Shown here piece after piece: positions 35,412 to 46,372 of a stretch of 62,000 bases of DNA. The translations under genes and the position numbers were made by a program. The notes below the pieces were generated by a model that was not told the origin of the DNA, did no database searches, and saw only the letters and a list, made by a program, of their open reading frames with translations. This DNA is from Apostichopus japonicus (taxonomy: Eukaryota > Echinodermata > Holothuroidea > Aspidochirotida > Stichopodidae): assembly GCF_037975245.1 (NCBI RefSeq), contig NC_092577.1:4560001-4622000 (forward strand), given 5' to 3'. The stretch's first letter is position 1, and the number at the start of each line of letters is the position of its first letter.

Positions 35412-35776
35412 CTTGAAAATTATTCTGAGTGAGACGGTCTGAGACAGTTAACCGGTGTAATCTTCTTCATACGGGAGTGATATGTGCTAGTCTAGGTCTC
35501 ATTAGAGTTTGTTACAATTCTTGCAGTAATATTCTGACAACTTAAATGAGAATGAGCTCTGAGCAAGCAAAAACTTGCATATAATGTAACTCTTCATATC
35601 ATCTCTAGATACTGTACATTTGAAGGTTGTAAAAACAGAGATTTAATAACAAGTGTAGGAGCAATCACTTCTGCTCTGCATCCAAGAGCAGCCTCTGCTT
35701 TGAGTGAATCCTAGCATATGGGAGTATAACTGACGTGATTTATTTTGTGAAACTTTTGTGAAACTATATTTGTCTA

Positions 35777-35821
35777 GGGGAGGGGTAGGGGAGGGGAGGT
35801 GAGGGGGAGGGGTAGGGGTAG
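35777..35821 (+). other. G-run cluster (possible G-quadruplex)
   Basis: Seven or more runs of four or five G separated by one or two bases (GGGGAGGGGTAGGGGAGGGG and on). This fits the pattern for a four-stranded structure. It is intronic, in the template strand of the host gene. Confidence 0.7.
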
Positions 35822-35956
35822 GATGGCAGATATTTTCCACGTTTCAAAATAATTGAAATGCAACATAACTTTTTTTTGAGAGAGAGTTCTGAAGCCAGAT
35901 CTAAAATTCCACCGAGTATCAAACTATCTCTTATTAATGATCCTCACAAAGCTTAC

Positions 35957-36307
35957 CTGCAGCAGTATCGTTGACAAGAAATGCAAAAGCACCGAACCCT
36001 CTTCCACCGAAATCATAACCATCCGATACCAGCGTCATCCAGATACTGTCCGCAAAAGGCAAAATACGGAACGAGCTTCGGTATCCTGTGAATACGTAGA
36101 GGGCGTCCTCTATATCTCCATCGCTGCCCTCGCCGATGTAGAGGGCGTCGCCGCCGTACTCGTCTATACTCAAGAGGCTAAAGAGGAGGGCGATCTGATA
36201 CCCGTCTGTAGCGTTCAGATTCCACGTGAAGGTGAAATTCTCGGGGTAACCCACGATGGGATAAAATGGAGAAGTGATGTTCAGTCCATTCTCACCGACT
36301 TCCAGAT
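35957..36307 (-). CDS. CUB domain exon (CUB2, cysteine-free)
   Basis: A 351-base phase 1-1 exon (GTAAGC donor). CUB landmarks are ITSPFYP (the SPxYP strand), FTFTWNL, DGYQIALLF, the acidic DEYGGDALYIGEG turn, and WMTLVSDGYDFGGRGFGAF, which matches the SD...GF end of the fold. The exon contains no cysteine, whereas typical CUBs have four. At least two N-x-T glycosylation motifs (NIT, NFT) are present, as expected for an extracellular domain. Confidence 0.85.
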
Positions 36308-36695
36308 CTGTTAAAAAAAAAAAAAAAGGGTGGTTAAAAGAATTGATGATTTTGTATAAGATATGAACTACGTGTATTAATATGAAATATGCTGATATCT
36401 CCATTCACACTGTTATAAATAAGAATTTTCAATTGTGTATTAAAATTTACATATGTGGTGGTCCGGCCTACACTCATATACTAATACTTAAGCATAAATT
36501 TGCTTTAAATTTAGAAAGTTCTGCAAACTGATGTATTAGAATAATTACATGTGTGTTAATACTAATCCAAACGTCATGCAAGCCCGCTTACTTTTTTCCC
36601 TTTTTCTTACACTGGCTCTTTAGTGGATAACTTTGCGAAGAGTTGTTGTTTTATTTTTATTTTATTAAGCCTTAAGTTGAGCGGAAACTAGTTAC

Positions 36696-36809
36696 CTCCG
36701 CAATCAGCCTCGTCTGTGCCATCGTAACAGTCATAGATGAAATCGCAGGCGATGGAGTAGTCATAGCACGTATCATCGCAAAATATATCTGTGTCGAGAC
36801 AATCCCTGC
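36696..36809 (-). CDS. LDLa domain exon (six cysteines)
   Basis: A 114-base phase 1-1 exon (GTAACT donor) encodes a near-canonical LDL-receptor class A module. Six cysteines are present (RDCLD, IFCDD, TCYD, IACD, YDCYD, ADCG), with the calcium-binding DGTDE motif just before the last cysteine. Known of the family: LDLa modules fold around one calcium ion and bind basic ligands. Together with the exon at 33195-33317 it is one of only two LDLa modules here with all six cysteines. Confidence 0.93.
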
Positions 36810-37179
36810 CTGAAGATGATTCAGAAAAATAATAAAGTAAGAAATTAGTGACTTTACTAACAAAAAACGGAGAAAAAAAAAAAAAAGATTTCCTATCCAT
36901 CATTGTTCAAGGCAGGAGGTCTGGGATGATCGATCGGAAAAAGTGGGATTTTTTAAATTTTACTTTTTCAAGGTCAAAATGCAAGCAACTTATGAATGGA
37001 AACCATTTATACCCTTTTATACGGGAAATAATCTATCTGGTAACGTATTGCAAAATGCTACGTAAACTGTTATGCAAGTACGTACAGAGATGCATAGCAT
37101 TTTTTGTGCACAGGAACCTTTCAAAGAGAAAAAGTTCTCCCTGCTACACTGCATCATTCTTCTAATCTCTGTCAATCAT

Positions 37180-37345
37180 TACACCACACAGTTCTGTGGT
37201 TCACCACGTAATCAAATACGCTCCAATCATTACAAACCACACTGTTCTGCGGTTCACCACGTAATCAAATACGCTCCAATCATTACAAACCACACTGTTC
37301 TGTGGTACGTACACCACGTTATCAAATACGCTCCAATCTTTCACG
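37180..37345 (+). repeat. Tandem repeat of about 54 bp, three units
   Basis: The phrase ATCAAATACGCTCCAATC recurs three times at steps of about 54 bases. It lies in the intron between CUB1 and the LDLa exon at 36696, next to the 104-bp array. The region 37346-37690 is a looser ACACCAT-rich sequence. Confidence 0.8.
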
Positions 37346-37689
37346 ACACCTTTTCATTTACAACACTGCTCTACTTAACACCATGCCATTTCAATGCAGC
37401 ACCGTGTTGTCAACAACACACTATGCATTACTAATACCACTGCATTCATTACACCATGACCACGCCATTCTGTAGTGTAGTAGCTTTCGACTACACATCA
37501 TTATTCACTACACCATCGCATTAACTACACCATGCCAATCACAACTACTACTCTGTAACACATTATAACGCATTATTTCTTTCTTTCATTACACCATGCC
37601 ATTCTGCATTACACCTTGTCACCAACAACACCGTACCATTTACTACACCACAGTATAATTTTATTACACCATCTCATATCCTACGTCAT

Positions 37690-38295
37690 GCAAATTTGTC
37701 CCTACACCATTTAATTTGTAACAATATGTCATACGCTGCACAATTTCATCAACAGCAATATTTTAGTCACGGCACCATCTCATATCCTGCACCATACAAT
37801 TTGTTCCTACACCATTCAATTTGTAACACCTTGTCTTACACTGCACAGTTTCAACAACAACATCATTTATTCATGACACCATCTCATATCCTGCACCATT
37901 CAATTTGTTCCTACACCATTCAATTTGTAGTTCACTATGTCGTATACTGCACAATTTCATCAACAACACCATTATATTCACAACACCATCTCATTTCCTG
38001 CACCATACAATTTGTTCCTACACCATTCAATTTGTAGCAATGTCATACACTGCACAATTTCATCAACAACACCATTTTACTCACGACACCATCTCATATC
38101 CTGCACCATACAATTTGTTTCCTACACCATTCAATTTGTAGCAATGTCATACACTGCACAATTTCATCAACAACACCATTTGACTCACGACACCATCTCA
38201 TATCCTGCACCATACAATTTGTTTCCTACACCATTCAATTTGCAACACTATGTCGTACACTGCACAATTTCCGTCAACAACACCATTTTATTCAG
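37690..38295 (+). repeat. Tandem repeat of about 104 bp, five to six units
   Basis: The phrase CATCTCATATCCTGCACCAT recurs at steps of about 103-115 bases, with CAATTTGTTCCTACACCATT and CACTGCACAATTTCATCAAC between. It ends about 50 bases from the CUB1 splice donor. Confidence 0.88.
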
Positions 38296-38347
38296 GTGCT
38301 ACACCACACAATTTTATAAACCTCACAGAGTCTGGCTCTGTTCTTAC

Positions 38348-38719
38348 CTTCTTCAGGTGTAATAAACGCATATAAGCCAAAACCATAGCTGGACCCAGGT
38401 CCGAAGTTGCTCTGGAATTTGATCCACATGCTGTTATAACTGGAAGTCCAAATCGCTGGTGGCACATAACCATCAAACCTAGCCAGCGTGGAAGTGTAGG
38501 AGTAAGGGTCTCCTTCGCCGTACGAGATGTAATCCGTGTCGGGATAGATGTCAAGGTAGTTGTACTTCAGCTGTATGACGTAACCCTCCGGGGCAGAGAG
38601 CAACCAGAAACAACGTCGAAGTTCAGGGAACTGATAGGGCGCAAATGGTGACCCCAGGTGCAGGAGAGGCTCTTCCAAGGTGAGAGTGCGGTTGTAGTAT
38701 CCGCACGAATAATCAGCTC
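38348..38719 (-). CDS. CUB domain exon (CUB1)
   Basis: A 372-base phase 1-1 exon (GTAAGA donor), the longest of the nine CUB exons. It starts ADYSCGYYNRTL and keeps the first canonical CUB cysteine pair (YSCGYY and RRCFWLL). Next come a Gly-Tyr turn (EGYVIQLKYNYLDIYPDTDYI), the acidic DTDYISYGEGDP stretch, and the final SYGFGLYAFI strand. The second canonical cysteine pair is absent. It is the only CUB here that keeps a canonical cysteine pair. Known of the family: CUBs are beta sandwiches that often bind protein ligands through a calcium site. Confidence 0.85.
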
Positions 38720-40580
38720 CTGTTTGTAAAGAAATGGCACGGGTCAGACGTGTGTGTGGATACGTCCGCCCAAATTTAAAGGCCAGCAGAAATGAAGCTA
38801 AACAATTAAAACGAATAGTTGAGATGAATATAGAGGAAAACACATCATATACCACCGCATCTAAAATTTAAAACTGATTTACGAGATGATGTCACATTCT
38901 GTGCCCAAACGTGAAGCAGAAGCAAACAGTTTTGATAATTACATGTCTATGATTGGGTTTGCCACTTTAACAGGGCATGCAAAAGTTAAAAACATTGAAT
39001 AATTGTGCAGTCAAATCAATATACATTATTCATATTCATATCATCTTCATATTCATTACTAATTTTCTTTCATCTCCAGTTTGAAGTGACATCAATTTGG
39101 ATTGTATTACCAATCTAATGTCATCTGCCTGTTCCTAAATTGAGTAATGTACCTAAGACTAAAATACTACTTCAGGGCTTTTTTCCTATTTCAAATTTTA
39201 GCCAACAAAAAGTGAAAACACAGCAAGCCAACAGTTTTCCAGAGACACAGGATGATACTGTTTTAGGCAGGAGAGAGTTGTCTTACGAAACAAACAAAAA
39301 TGTACTTTTCTGTGGGTTGTTTAAGAACTCATTTCAATTTAGATACTGAAGGCATGATTATCGATACATGATTTTTACAGCCATTGGTTGAATTTCATTT
39401 CCATACTGACAAGGTAAGTCTAAGAAGAAGATTCAGACATGGCAATTAAAGCAGCATTTTGCGTCCTTTTCTACGGTTTTTCTCAACCTCACTGATGCCA
39501 TAACGACATACATAACTAGCTTATCTATTCAAATCTTACTTCAAATGGTGGCATAAAAGTCAAAATGTTTACACATTTCAACTTTGTTTTCCTCAAAGAT
39601 ATTTTCCTTTGGGATCCAAATAAACCTCGCCCATCATATGAATATTTAAAAGCTACGAACGTCATTGGCCTATACGTAATACAACACAATGCTTGATTTG
39701 TGTAGATTGTCTATGGCAGTTGTACCAGGGAGCTGTTGGAGTCCAGCTTGCTGGATGTACCAAGTTACCAACTTGACGTTTTGAATCTATTTTTAGCAAC
39801 GGCTCATAACTTAACCTGCATCTCTGATTGGTTGAGTTCAAACTAGTGGGTTGGGGGAACTGTATGCGATTATTAGTAAATGTGTAATTTGTTGGTGGTC
39901 ACTTTCCCATTATCTGCAAATGTCCTAAATTACTTGCCAATTAACGCTTTTGGCAGGGAAAAAACTTGGCTAATATCTTAGTTTGCTGTTTTGTGACTGA
40001 TATATGTAAAAAACTTGATGGACTTGTCAAAAAAATGGAAAAACGGCGACAAAACGCAAAATGCTGCTTTAAGAAGAGATGCAAAAATCTTACTGAAATA
40101 TCCAAATCTGAGAAATTTCTAAAAATTCGATTTTAGATTTTGAGCTGCTGAGTATCAACTAACTGCAGTATCTATGTACAATGGACCGATGAGATCGATT
40201 CTTGCACTCACTCAATAAATGTGGATATACAACAGAGATGCACTGTTTGAGTTACCGTGTTCACAAAGTTTTCGGACTATGACCTCTGTTGACCCCCAAA
40301 TGACCATTGAACTTCACAGAAAACAATAGGTTCCTTGTACTCGATAAGATGGATCGAACTACCAAGTATGAAGTTAATCCACCATAAACATTGTGAGTTA
40401 CTGTGTTGACAAGCAAGTGTCACATACATCCTCACACACACCACCACCATCGCATAGGTTCCTTCTGCCTCCAACAAGAGTACTGTACTTATACTGATTG
40501 CCACCAATCCTACTACTACTACTATTTAACAATTGAATATTATGATCACAAAGCTTCATGTTGACAAAAAGTGACATTTG
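38720..40580. other. Intron sequence between Frizzled and CUB1 exons, no exon seen
   Basis: I looked for LDLa, CUB and EGF signatures on the minus strand here and found none. Positions 40250-40520 resemble phrases at 9180-9400 and probably belong to a dispersed repeat. Confidence 0.5.
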
Positions 40581-40744
40581 CAGGGATGAGCCTGGGGTAA
40601 AAAAATAATCAAGGAACTTTGCAAAAATTGCGGTATAGGCTCCAGTTTGCGTATGCTACAGTGTGTTAGGATAATAGTTATCGTCCCCGAGGTAGAAATG
40701 AAATCACGGATATTCTGTGAATTCGCGGAAAAAGCTCATGCCTG
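40581..40744 (+). mobile_element. Short inverted-repeat transposon, 6-bp target-site family, copy 7
   Basis: It begins CAGGGATGAGCC and ends GCTCATGCCTG, flanked by a perfect 6-base duplication CATTTG. The left arm of the palindrome has changed (TTCTGTGAATTCGCGGAA). Confidence 0.92.
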
Positions 40745-41238
40745 CATTTGGCAATTCTCCACACACACACATAAATAGAAAAACATGTTTCTGGCTAATA
40801 ATCTACAGAAAAGGTATTAAGATCTGCGAGGCTTTCCTTTCTGACGAGTCCCATTTACAAGGTCTAATTTGAATACTGTTTACCACAAATGAACTTTGAC
40901 CTCCACAAAACAATAAAGAACATTAAGAGTCCCTTTAAACACTCGAGTGTACCTACATGAACATGTATGAATTCATCCAAGCTTTTATGTTTACAGTTCC
41001 TGTGTTCACCACATTTTCAGACTGTGCATGACCTCTCTGTTCACCTCAAATGAACTTTGACCTCCACAAATGCAAAAGACTCGCAATAAAATCAGGACAG
41101 ATCATTACTAATTTTTGGACAGCAAGGTGAACTTTCGTGTAGAGAAAACTATTTAGTGTACTTCGGTTCTTTCGTTGCTAGGCAAGACTTCTGTTGCGTT
41201 TTTCTCTGTACTGGAGGGGGTCATTGCAGGGTGATGAG

Positions 41239-41677
41239 CAGTGTTACCAGCGTTAGCATATTTACACTAGATCTAGCGTTTTTAGTCATTTCTGGGGTTC
41301 AAGCATTTTTTCGAATTTGGTAATTCTAGCGTTTTTTGCCTAAAACTAGTTAAATTAACCAAAAATAGACCATTTTTCAGATTTTTTAAACAAAATTCTT
41401 ACTTGGAGACCCATCCAAATTTATTTTGAGTATTTTTGAACAATCTTCGGAATTTCCTACCGAAAATTTCTATATTTTTTTCAAATTTTCTGGGTTAGAC
41501 TATCACTCAAATCAACTATTCAAAATCTGTTTAGTGATCGGTGACCATTCATCCTACGAATCTGTGCTAATTTGACTCGAAACAACACAAAATTTAGGGA
41601 AACTACCATTTAGCGTTTTCTAGGGTTATATTTTCTCAAATCTAGCGTTTTTTGGTCAACTGTCGCTGGTAACGCTG
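41239..41677. mobile_element. hAT-like short element, family 3
   Basis: The ends read CAGTGTTACCAGCG and, on the other strand, CAGCGTTACCAGCG. A perfect 8-base duplication GTGATGAG flanks it (41231-41238 and 41678-41685). It has no coding capacity. Its right duplication ends 21 bases from the Frizzled exon border. Confidence 0.92.
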
Positions 41678-41706
41678 GTGATGAGACGGACATTTTTACT
41701 ACTCAC

Positions 41707-42042
41707 CTTTGACACACCATTTCTGTTCGTAGTCTCCGTACGGGAGGTCAGTACAGATATAAACAGCATCGGTTAGGTTACAGTAGCCTATCACAGCCTC
41801 ACAGTAGCCTCTGCAGAGCACCTTCTGGCCCTCTTCTCCTGGGTAACAGTCGCCATGGCTAGCGGCACAGAGCGTAGTCATCAAATCGGAGGTATTACAG
41901 TAGGGTGACTGACTGCCGATTTCAAACAGACGGGAGATGGTGTATTCGGCCGTCTGTTGGGTGCCACGATACGTCGCATTGTACGGAAGGTACTCGTTGC
42001 ACAGACCTTCTTCGACTGGTTCGCAGAGTTCAGCATCGTAGG
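41707..42042 (-). CDS. Frizzled-type cysteine-rich domain exon
   Basis: A 336-base phase 1-1 exon (GTGAGT donor) encodes about 112 residues with ten cysteines, the number found in Frizzled CRDs. Landmarks are ELCEPV, GLCNEYLPYNAT, SPYCNTS, TTLCAA, DCYPG, KVLCRGYCEAVIGYC and KWCVKG. Known of the family: Frizzled CRDs bind Wnt lipids or act as dimerisation modules, and corin and MFRP carry them beside LDLa modules. The whole CRD sits in one exon. It follows the inactive protease fold and precedes CUB1. A hAT-like element ends only about 20 bases past its splice donor. Wnt binding is possible but not shown by sequence alone. Confidence 0.88.
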
Positions 42043-42785
42043 CTGTATTACCACAAAGATTAAATTAAATTTAAATTACCTTCATCATACTTACGGCCAA
42101 AATTCAACAAGAAATTAGTTTGGTCTATGTCTACGATCAATTTTCATTTCTGTTAAAAATTCACTCTCTCTTTCTGCAGCCATTGAGCTTGGATTTCATA
42201 CCAATATCTATCTATTCATTTTCAGCGAATTAACTTAGTTTAATATATGACTGAAACCTTCATAGCAACCAGTTGCAAGGACCAAGGGGGGTTACCTCCA
42301 ATCCTCAGTTGGTGGAAAATGGTTCAGTCAGGCAAATATTTTGTCCCTTTTTAATTCACCAGGGAAAGAATGAGACCAGTGTTATGGGTGCACAAACCCC
42401 CCCTCGCATTTCGACTAGATTCAAAAGTCAGCTAGACTTATTAGAGCTAGTTGAATTTTGGAGAAAGACTGTCACATCGTCACATAACCATATGTAAGTG
42501 TTTCAAGTCAAATACAGAGTTAAGCCAAGCTTACTTTTTGTAAGTTATCATTTTTAACCAAAAGTTTCCAGTCTTGGACCTCTGTTAATCTCTACACATA
42601 ATTGCTAAAAATAACTTCATCATTTGAAATAAAAACATGATCAGCCAACAAAATGGAGGGTCAGAAGACAATTGACATTGCCGAAATTCGTGGGGAAACA
42701 AGTAGAAATTTCTGTTACAACACAAGTTCTTCAAAAGTTGTAAAAATAAATCCATCGGTTCCCAAGTAAGAACCCTTAACTTATC
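42043..42785. other. Intron sequence, nothing recognised
   Basis: Part of the intron between the last protease exon and the Frizzled exon. No further exon was seen; the remaining part outside the 411-bp element (43203-43463) is also empty. Confidence 0.5.
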
Positions 42786-43196
42786 CAGGGATGTGCCCAC
42801 GCTGGGCGGCACTGGGCGACCCCGCCCAGCACTAAAAATTACCGCCCAGCACTGTCTTAAAAATTGTGAATCCCGCCCAGCACTATCATCATCTAAAATC
42901 CCGACATTCCTAACATTATTTTCAACATGAATTAGGCCACATGTATCCTTGTTTCCCCCATTTGTCAAATTCACGTAAACACAGTTGTGGAGATATGGAG
43001 CAGGCATGGCTTTAATCTGCAGCAAGCAGTATCACACTACACTAGCTCTGTATACAACTTGCTCTTGTCAATGTCAGGCTGGCAGTTGTAGCACGAGTGC
43101 ACCACGTACGTAAATATGTCACCCCTCCCCTTAGACCCCTCCCCCAGGACGGCGATCAGTATACCCGGCACTCAGGAAATCTTGGGCACATCCCTG
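42786..43196. mobile_element. 411-bp inverted-repeat element with 6-bp target-site duplication
   Basis: It begins CAGGGATGTGCCCA and its other end reads CAGGGATGTGCCCAAG on the opposite strand, so the terminal repeats are at least 14 bases. A perfect 6-base duplication CTTATC flanks it (42780-42785 and 43197-43202). The start matches the 160-bp family (CAGGGATG.GCC), but the interior, with repeated CCGCCCAGCACT, is different. Confidence 0.92.
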
Positions 43197-43463
43197 CTTA
43201 TCTAAAAAGATATTTCTACAACAGGAGGGCCACAACATTTGTCACTGGCGGGTTGCCATGAAGGTTCTAAAGATAGGAGTCACCAGGAAAAAACAAGTCA
43301 CTTGAATACCAACGATCAAAAGATGGTTTCATGGGATATGCTATCGATTTCACATCAAATTTTAAATTATTCAGTAAACAATTTATGCAACCGTAAAGTT
43401 GTAATATTAGATTTCACCAGAAATGTAGTAACAAAATGTAAACGGAAAGGGGCTGATTCTTAC

Positions 43464-43620
43464 TATGGCTGATGACATCATTGATGAAATCCAGATAGGC
43501 GGTTGTACGCCAGGAGATGCTAGGAGAGTTCGCATCGCCACATCCGTAACCCCAGCTGATGATTCCTACCACGTCCCAGGTACCGTTCCCGTAACAAGCG
43601 ATTGGATTACCTCCATCACC
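43464..43620 (-). CDS. Trypsin-fold domain, exon 4: GDGGNP in place of GDSGGP
   Basis: A 157-base exon, phase 0 in and phase 1 out (GTAAGA donor). Its first codons read GDGGNP where active members have GDSGGP, so Ser195 is Gly and Gly197 is Asn. The rest is a normal trypsin C-terminal part: IACYGNGTW (Cys201), VVGIISWGYGCGD (the SWGYGC motif with Cys220), and the terminal helix TAYLDFINDVI. All family disulfides except 42-58 can form. Taken with the lost His57 this is a serine protease homologue without catalytic power. In phase it runs straight into the Frizzled exon, so the protease fold is not at the C terminus, unlike most mosaic proteases. Confidence 0.93.
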
Positions 43621-44074
43621 CTATGGATTATGTAAACAGAATAGGACATAATTTAAATAAGGACAGAATGATTTATCCAAGGTTTTTTTTTTTTTCGCAC
43701 AACATATGGGGGACTTCCCATACATATGGGGGACTTCCCATGCATATTGGGGACTTCCCATACATATATATGTAGGAGTTACCTTGCAACTTCCCCATTT
43801 GGGCAAAACATGTCGCAAAAAAAGTGTAAGATTTGTAATCTACCTCTAGTGGTTCTGTTAACTTCAGGTTGCCCGGGTGAAATTGACCTGCAGAATACGG
43901 GTCGCATGAAGGCTATATACTAGACAAGCTATTCTTACAGTTTAGGGTCAGTTGCATGATGATGGTATGAATGATTACATTACCCTAAGTTAACGACGTG
44001 AACAATCAGTCATGTTAATAGAATTTTCAGAGTAGAAATAAAAAGTAACCGGCATGTTTCACCGGATGGCTTAC

Positions 44075-44226
44075 CAGACATGGTCCGACGAGATCTTCGT
44101 CATATGAGGCACAGATCATGTTTTCGGAGGCTAGGAAGTTCTCGTCAAGATCCTTGATTCTGCTCGAGCAATTGTAATAGTCGAGTAAAGTCGCCTTCTC
44201 CTCCTGTAGATAACTGTTGAATTCAT
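44075..44226 (-). CDS. Trypsin-fold domain, exon 3: Cys168-Cys182 region
   Basis: A 152-base exon, phase 1 in and phase 0 out (GTAAGC donor). It starts with a helix-like stretch (EFNSYLQEEKATLLDYYNC) matching the family segment before Cys168. It then gives NMICAS, which is Cys182 in the usual MICAG motif, and ends in GPCL, where Cys191 sits just before the GDSGG loop. The residue at position 189, which sets primary specificity in active trypsins, reads as Gly rather than Asp. The phase 0 intron falls exactly between Cys191-Leu and the Gly-Asp of the next exon. Confidence 0.9.
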
Positions 44227-44371
44227 CTTTCGAAAGGAGGAGAAAAAGTCAGTGCAGTACAAACGTTTGAGCTATTAAACTGCAATATATGTGAGTCTGA
44301 GAGTGCCTGTACTGTTGATATTTATTCTAAATGAAGTTGAAGTAGGATTTAGTTTTCTACGAGGTTCTGTG

Positions 44372-44456
44372 GGGGGCGTTGTGGTCAAGTGGTTAAGGCA
44401 GTGAACTTGTGATCTAAGGATTGCAGGTTCGAGTCCTGGTCAGATTATGCAAATTC
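44372..44456 (+). mobile_element. tRNA-headed SINE, copy C (head only)
   Basis: Only the tRNA-like head remains (GTTGTGGTCAAGTGGTTAAG and GGTTCGAGTCCTGG). The body is missing, and the 70-bp array starts soon after. Confidence 0.82.
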
Positions 44457-44480
44457 TCTCTGTTAATTGGTGTCAAAAAA

Positions 44481-45040
44481 GGCTAGGCGAATAACTAGTT
44501 CATCTCTGAGGGAACACATAGCACCCATTTTATACCACCTTCATTGGGTATGCTAGGCTAATAACTAGTTCATCTCTAAGGGAACACATAGCATCCATTT
44601 TATACCACCTTCATTGGGTAAGCTAGGCAAGAAACTAGTTCATCTCTGAGGGAACACATAGCACCCATTTTATACATCATCGGGAATGCTAGGCTAATAA
44701 CTAGTTCATCTCTGAGGGAGCACATAGCACCCATTTTATACCACCTTCATTGGGTATGCTAGGCTAGTAACTAGTTCATCTCTGAGGGAACACATAGCAC
44801 CCATTTTATACCACCTTCATTGGGTATGCTAGGCGAATAACTAGTTCATCTCTGAGGGAACACATAGCACCCATTTTATACCACCTTCATTGGGTAGGCT
44901 AGGCTCATAACTAGTTCATCTTTAAAGGAACACATAGCACCCATTTTATACCACCTTCATTGGGTATGCTAGGCTAATAACAAGTTCATCTCTGAGGGAA
45001 CACATAGCACCCATTTTATACCACCTTCATTGGGTATGCC
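44481..45040 (+). repeat. 70-bp tandem repeat, eight units
   Basis: ATAACTAGTTCATCTCTGAG recurs at 70-base steps (44491, 44561, 44631 and on, with one shorter unit). The rest of the unit holds GGAACACATAGCACCCATTT and CCACCTTCATTGGGTA. It lies in the intron between protease exons 2 and 3. The following 45041-45916 has a second copy of the GATCCTAGCAGGATC repeat (45482-45535) and no exon. Confidence 0.93.
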
Positions 45041-45916
45041 AGTTGGATATCGTTGTGCAGTTAAGATCGAAGTACTTTGCCCTGAATTGCCTGAAAGGGG
45101 CTGCCCTTGAACCATTTAATTGAACTATTTAAGTAATTCTATCAACCGAATCATGAGTCAAGGTCATCAAACCAGATTCTACTAAAAATACCAAAAAAAC
45201 TCCAATAGAGTACGAGATCGGTCCGGTGAAGTTTACACCTAAAAGAATGAAATTACCCCCCCCCCCTGCCCTTTCAAATCAGATTTAAATACTTTTCTTT
45301 GTTCTATTAAACGTGACTTAAAGTCTATCTTTTGAGGGAATTTTTTGATGATCTCAGCTGACTTTGTTCCACCCCCTCGTTGTGCTTCTCTGTTTTCTTT
45401 TTGTTAAACCCTAATCCCCAATTGCTGGGGAAATGCAATACCAAACACTTCAGCTTACAATTCAATTAAACAAATTTAACTATCCGATCCTAGCAGGATC
45501 TTCTTCAGAGGCAAAATGATTTGCAAGAGTTTTGTCCTATTTTGAAAACAAAAACCAAACGAAGGTACTTAAACAAATGCTTTCATTTGGCTAGATGTAA
45601 GCAGGCGAAAATTTGTGGAAAAGGGAGGGGCGCACCTGTAGGCAAACTAACAGGGGTGTATATATGGCTCTGCAAACTACCTAAGCGTAGCGCAACCATG
45701 AGTTGGCGCGAAGCGTGCAAACAAATTTGGCCGAAAATGTCTCGCAGATCGCTGGAAATGGCACTTCCCAGGCCTTGTAAGTTGCATCTAAGCATTTTCT
45801 ATTTTGAAATTACTAGCGATATCATAAAAACATACAAAAAAAAATATGCTCAAGGGGGGGGGGGGCGGCCACCCCCTTGGCTACGCGCATGTGAGCATAA
45901 ATAAAACACTACATAC

Positions 45917-46197
45917 AGTCTTCATTGAGTCCCCAACCGGTGGTGTAGCAAACATCGTAATCGGTAACTTCATTCGCATCTTCTGACGGAAGGCAGATGG
46001 GACGGACGTAATCTGTGATTGTCAACGGCTCCACAAACTTGAGCAGCATCACGTCACCTTCAAAGGTAAAGAAATTGGCTCCTGGGAATGGGTAGGCCCT
46101 ATCCACGTAAGCTACCTGTCTGTTCTCAGACGCTTCATCTCCTGCACCTTGAAACGTATCTCCGAAAACCACATAGTCCAGCGAGGTTGGGGTGGCC
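45917..46197 (-). CDS. Trypsin-fold domain, exon 2: Asp102 region
   Basis: A 281-base exon, phase 2 in and phase 1 out (GTATGT donor). It carries the middle of the trypsin fold: DYVVFGDTF, then EGDVMLLKF, which aligns to the NDIALLKL motif and keeps the Asp at position 102. Next come VRPICLP (Cys122, the partner of Cys1) and VCYTTGWG (Cys136 and the TGWG motif). The fold is therefore well kept even though two members of the catalytic triad are lost elsewhere. The intron on its 3' side (44227-45916) holds a 70-bp tandem array and a truncated SINE head. Confidence 0.92.
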
Positions 46198-46372
46198 CTG
46201 TGGGAATAACAAATTATCGAATCATTGCATATATCACAAATGTTCTGTGTCAAATCTAAGACCTTTGCCATCATGAAAGCCTGACGCGTAACTTGAAAAG
46301 GGCCGCCAGTCAGCATATATATATAGGCTAGAAATTTGGGGGCGCGGGAAGGGAGGGGGAAGGGAGGGGGCA

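Noticed and set aside
38292-38855. Extended single-exon genes that start with Met upstream of the CUB exons
   Set aside because: The parts beyond the AG and GT borders lack domain similarity and match intron sequence; the CUB modules are internal exons.
42585-43025. A 146-residue protein on minus
   Set aside because: It overlaps most of the 411-base inverted-repeat element and has no recognisable domain or splice-compatible context.
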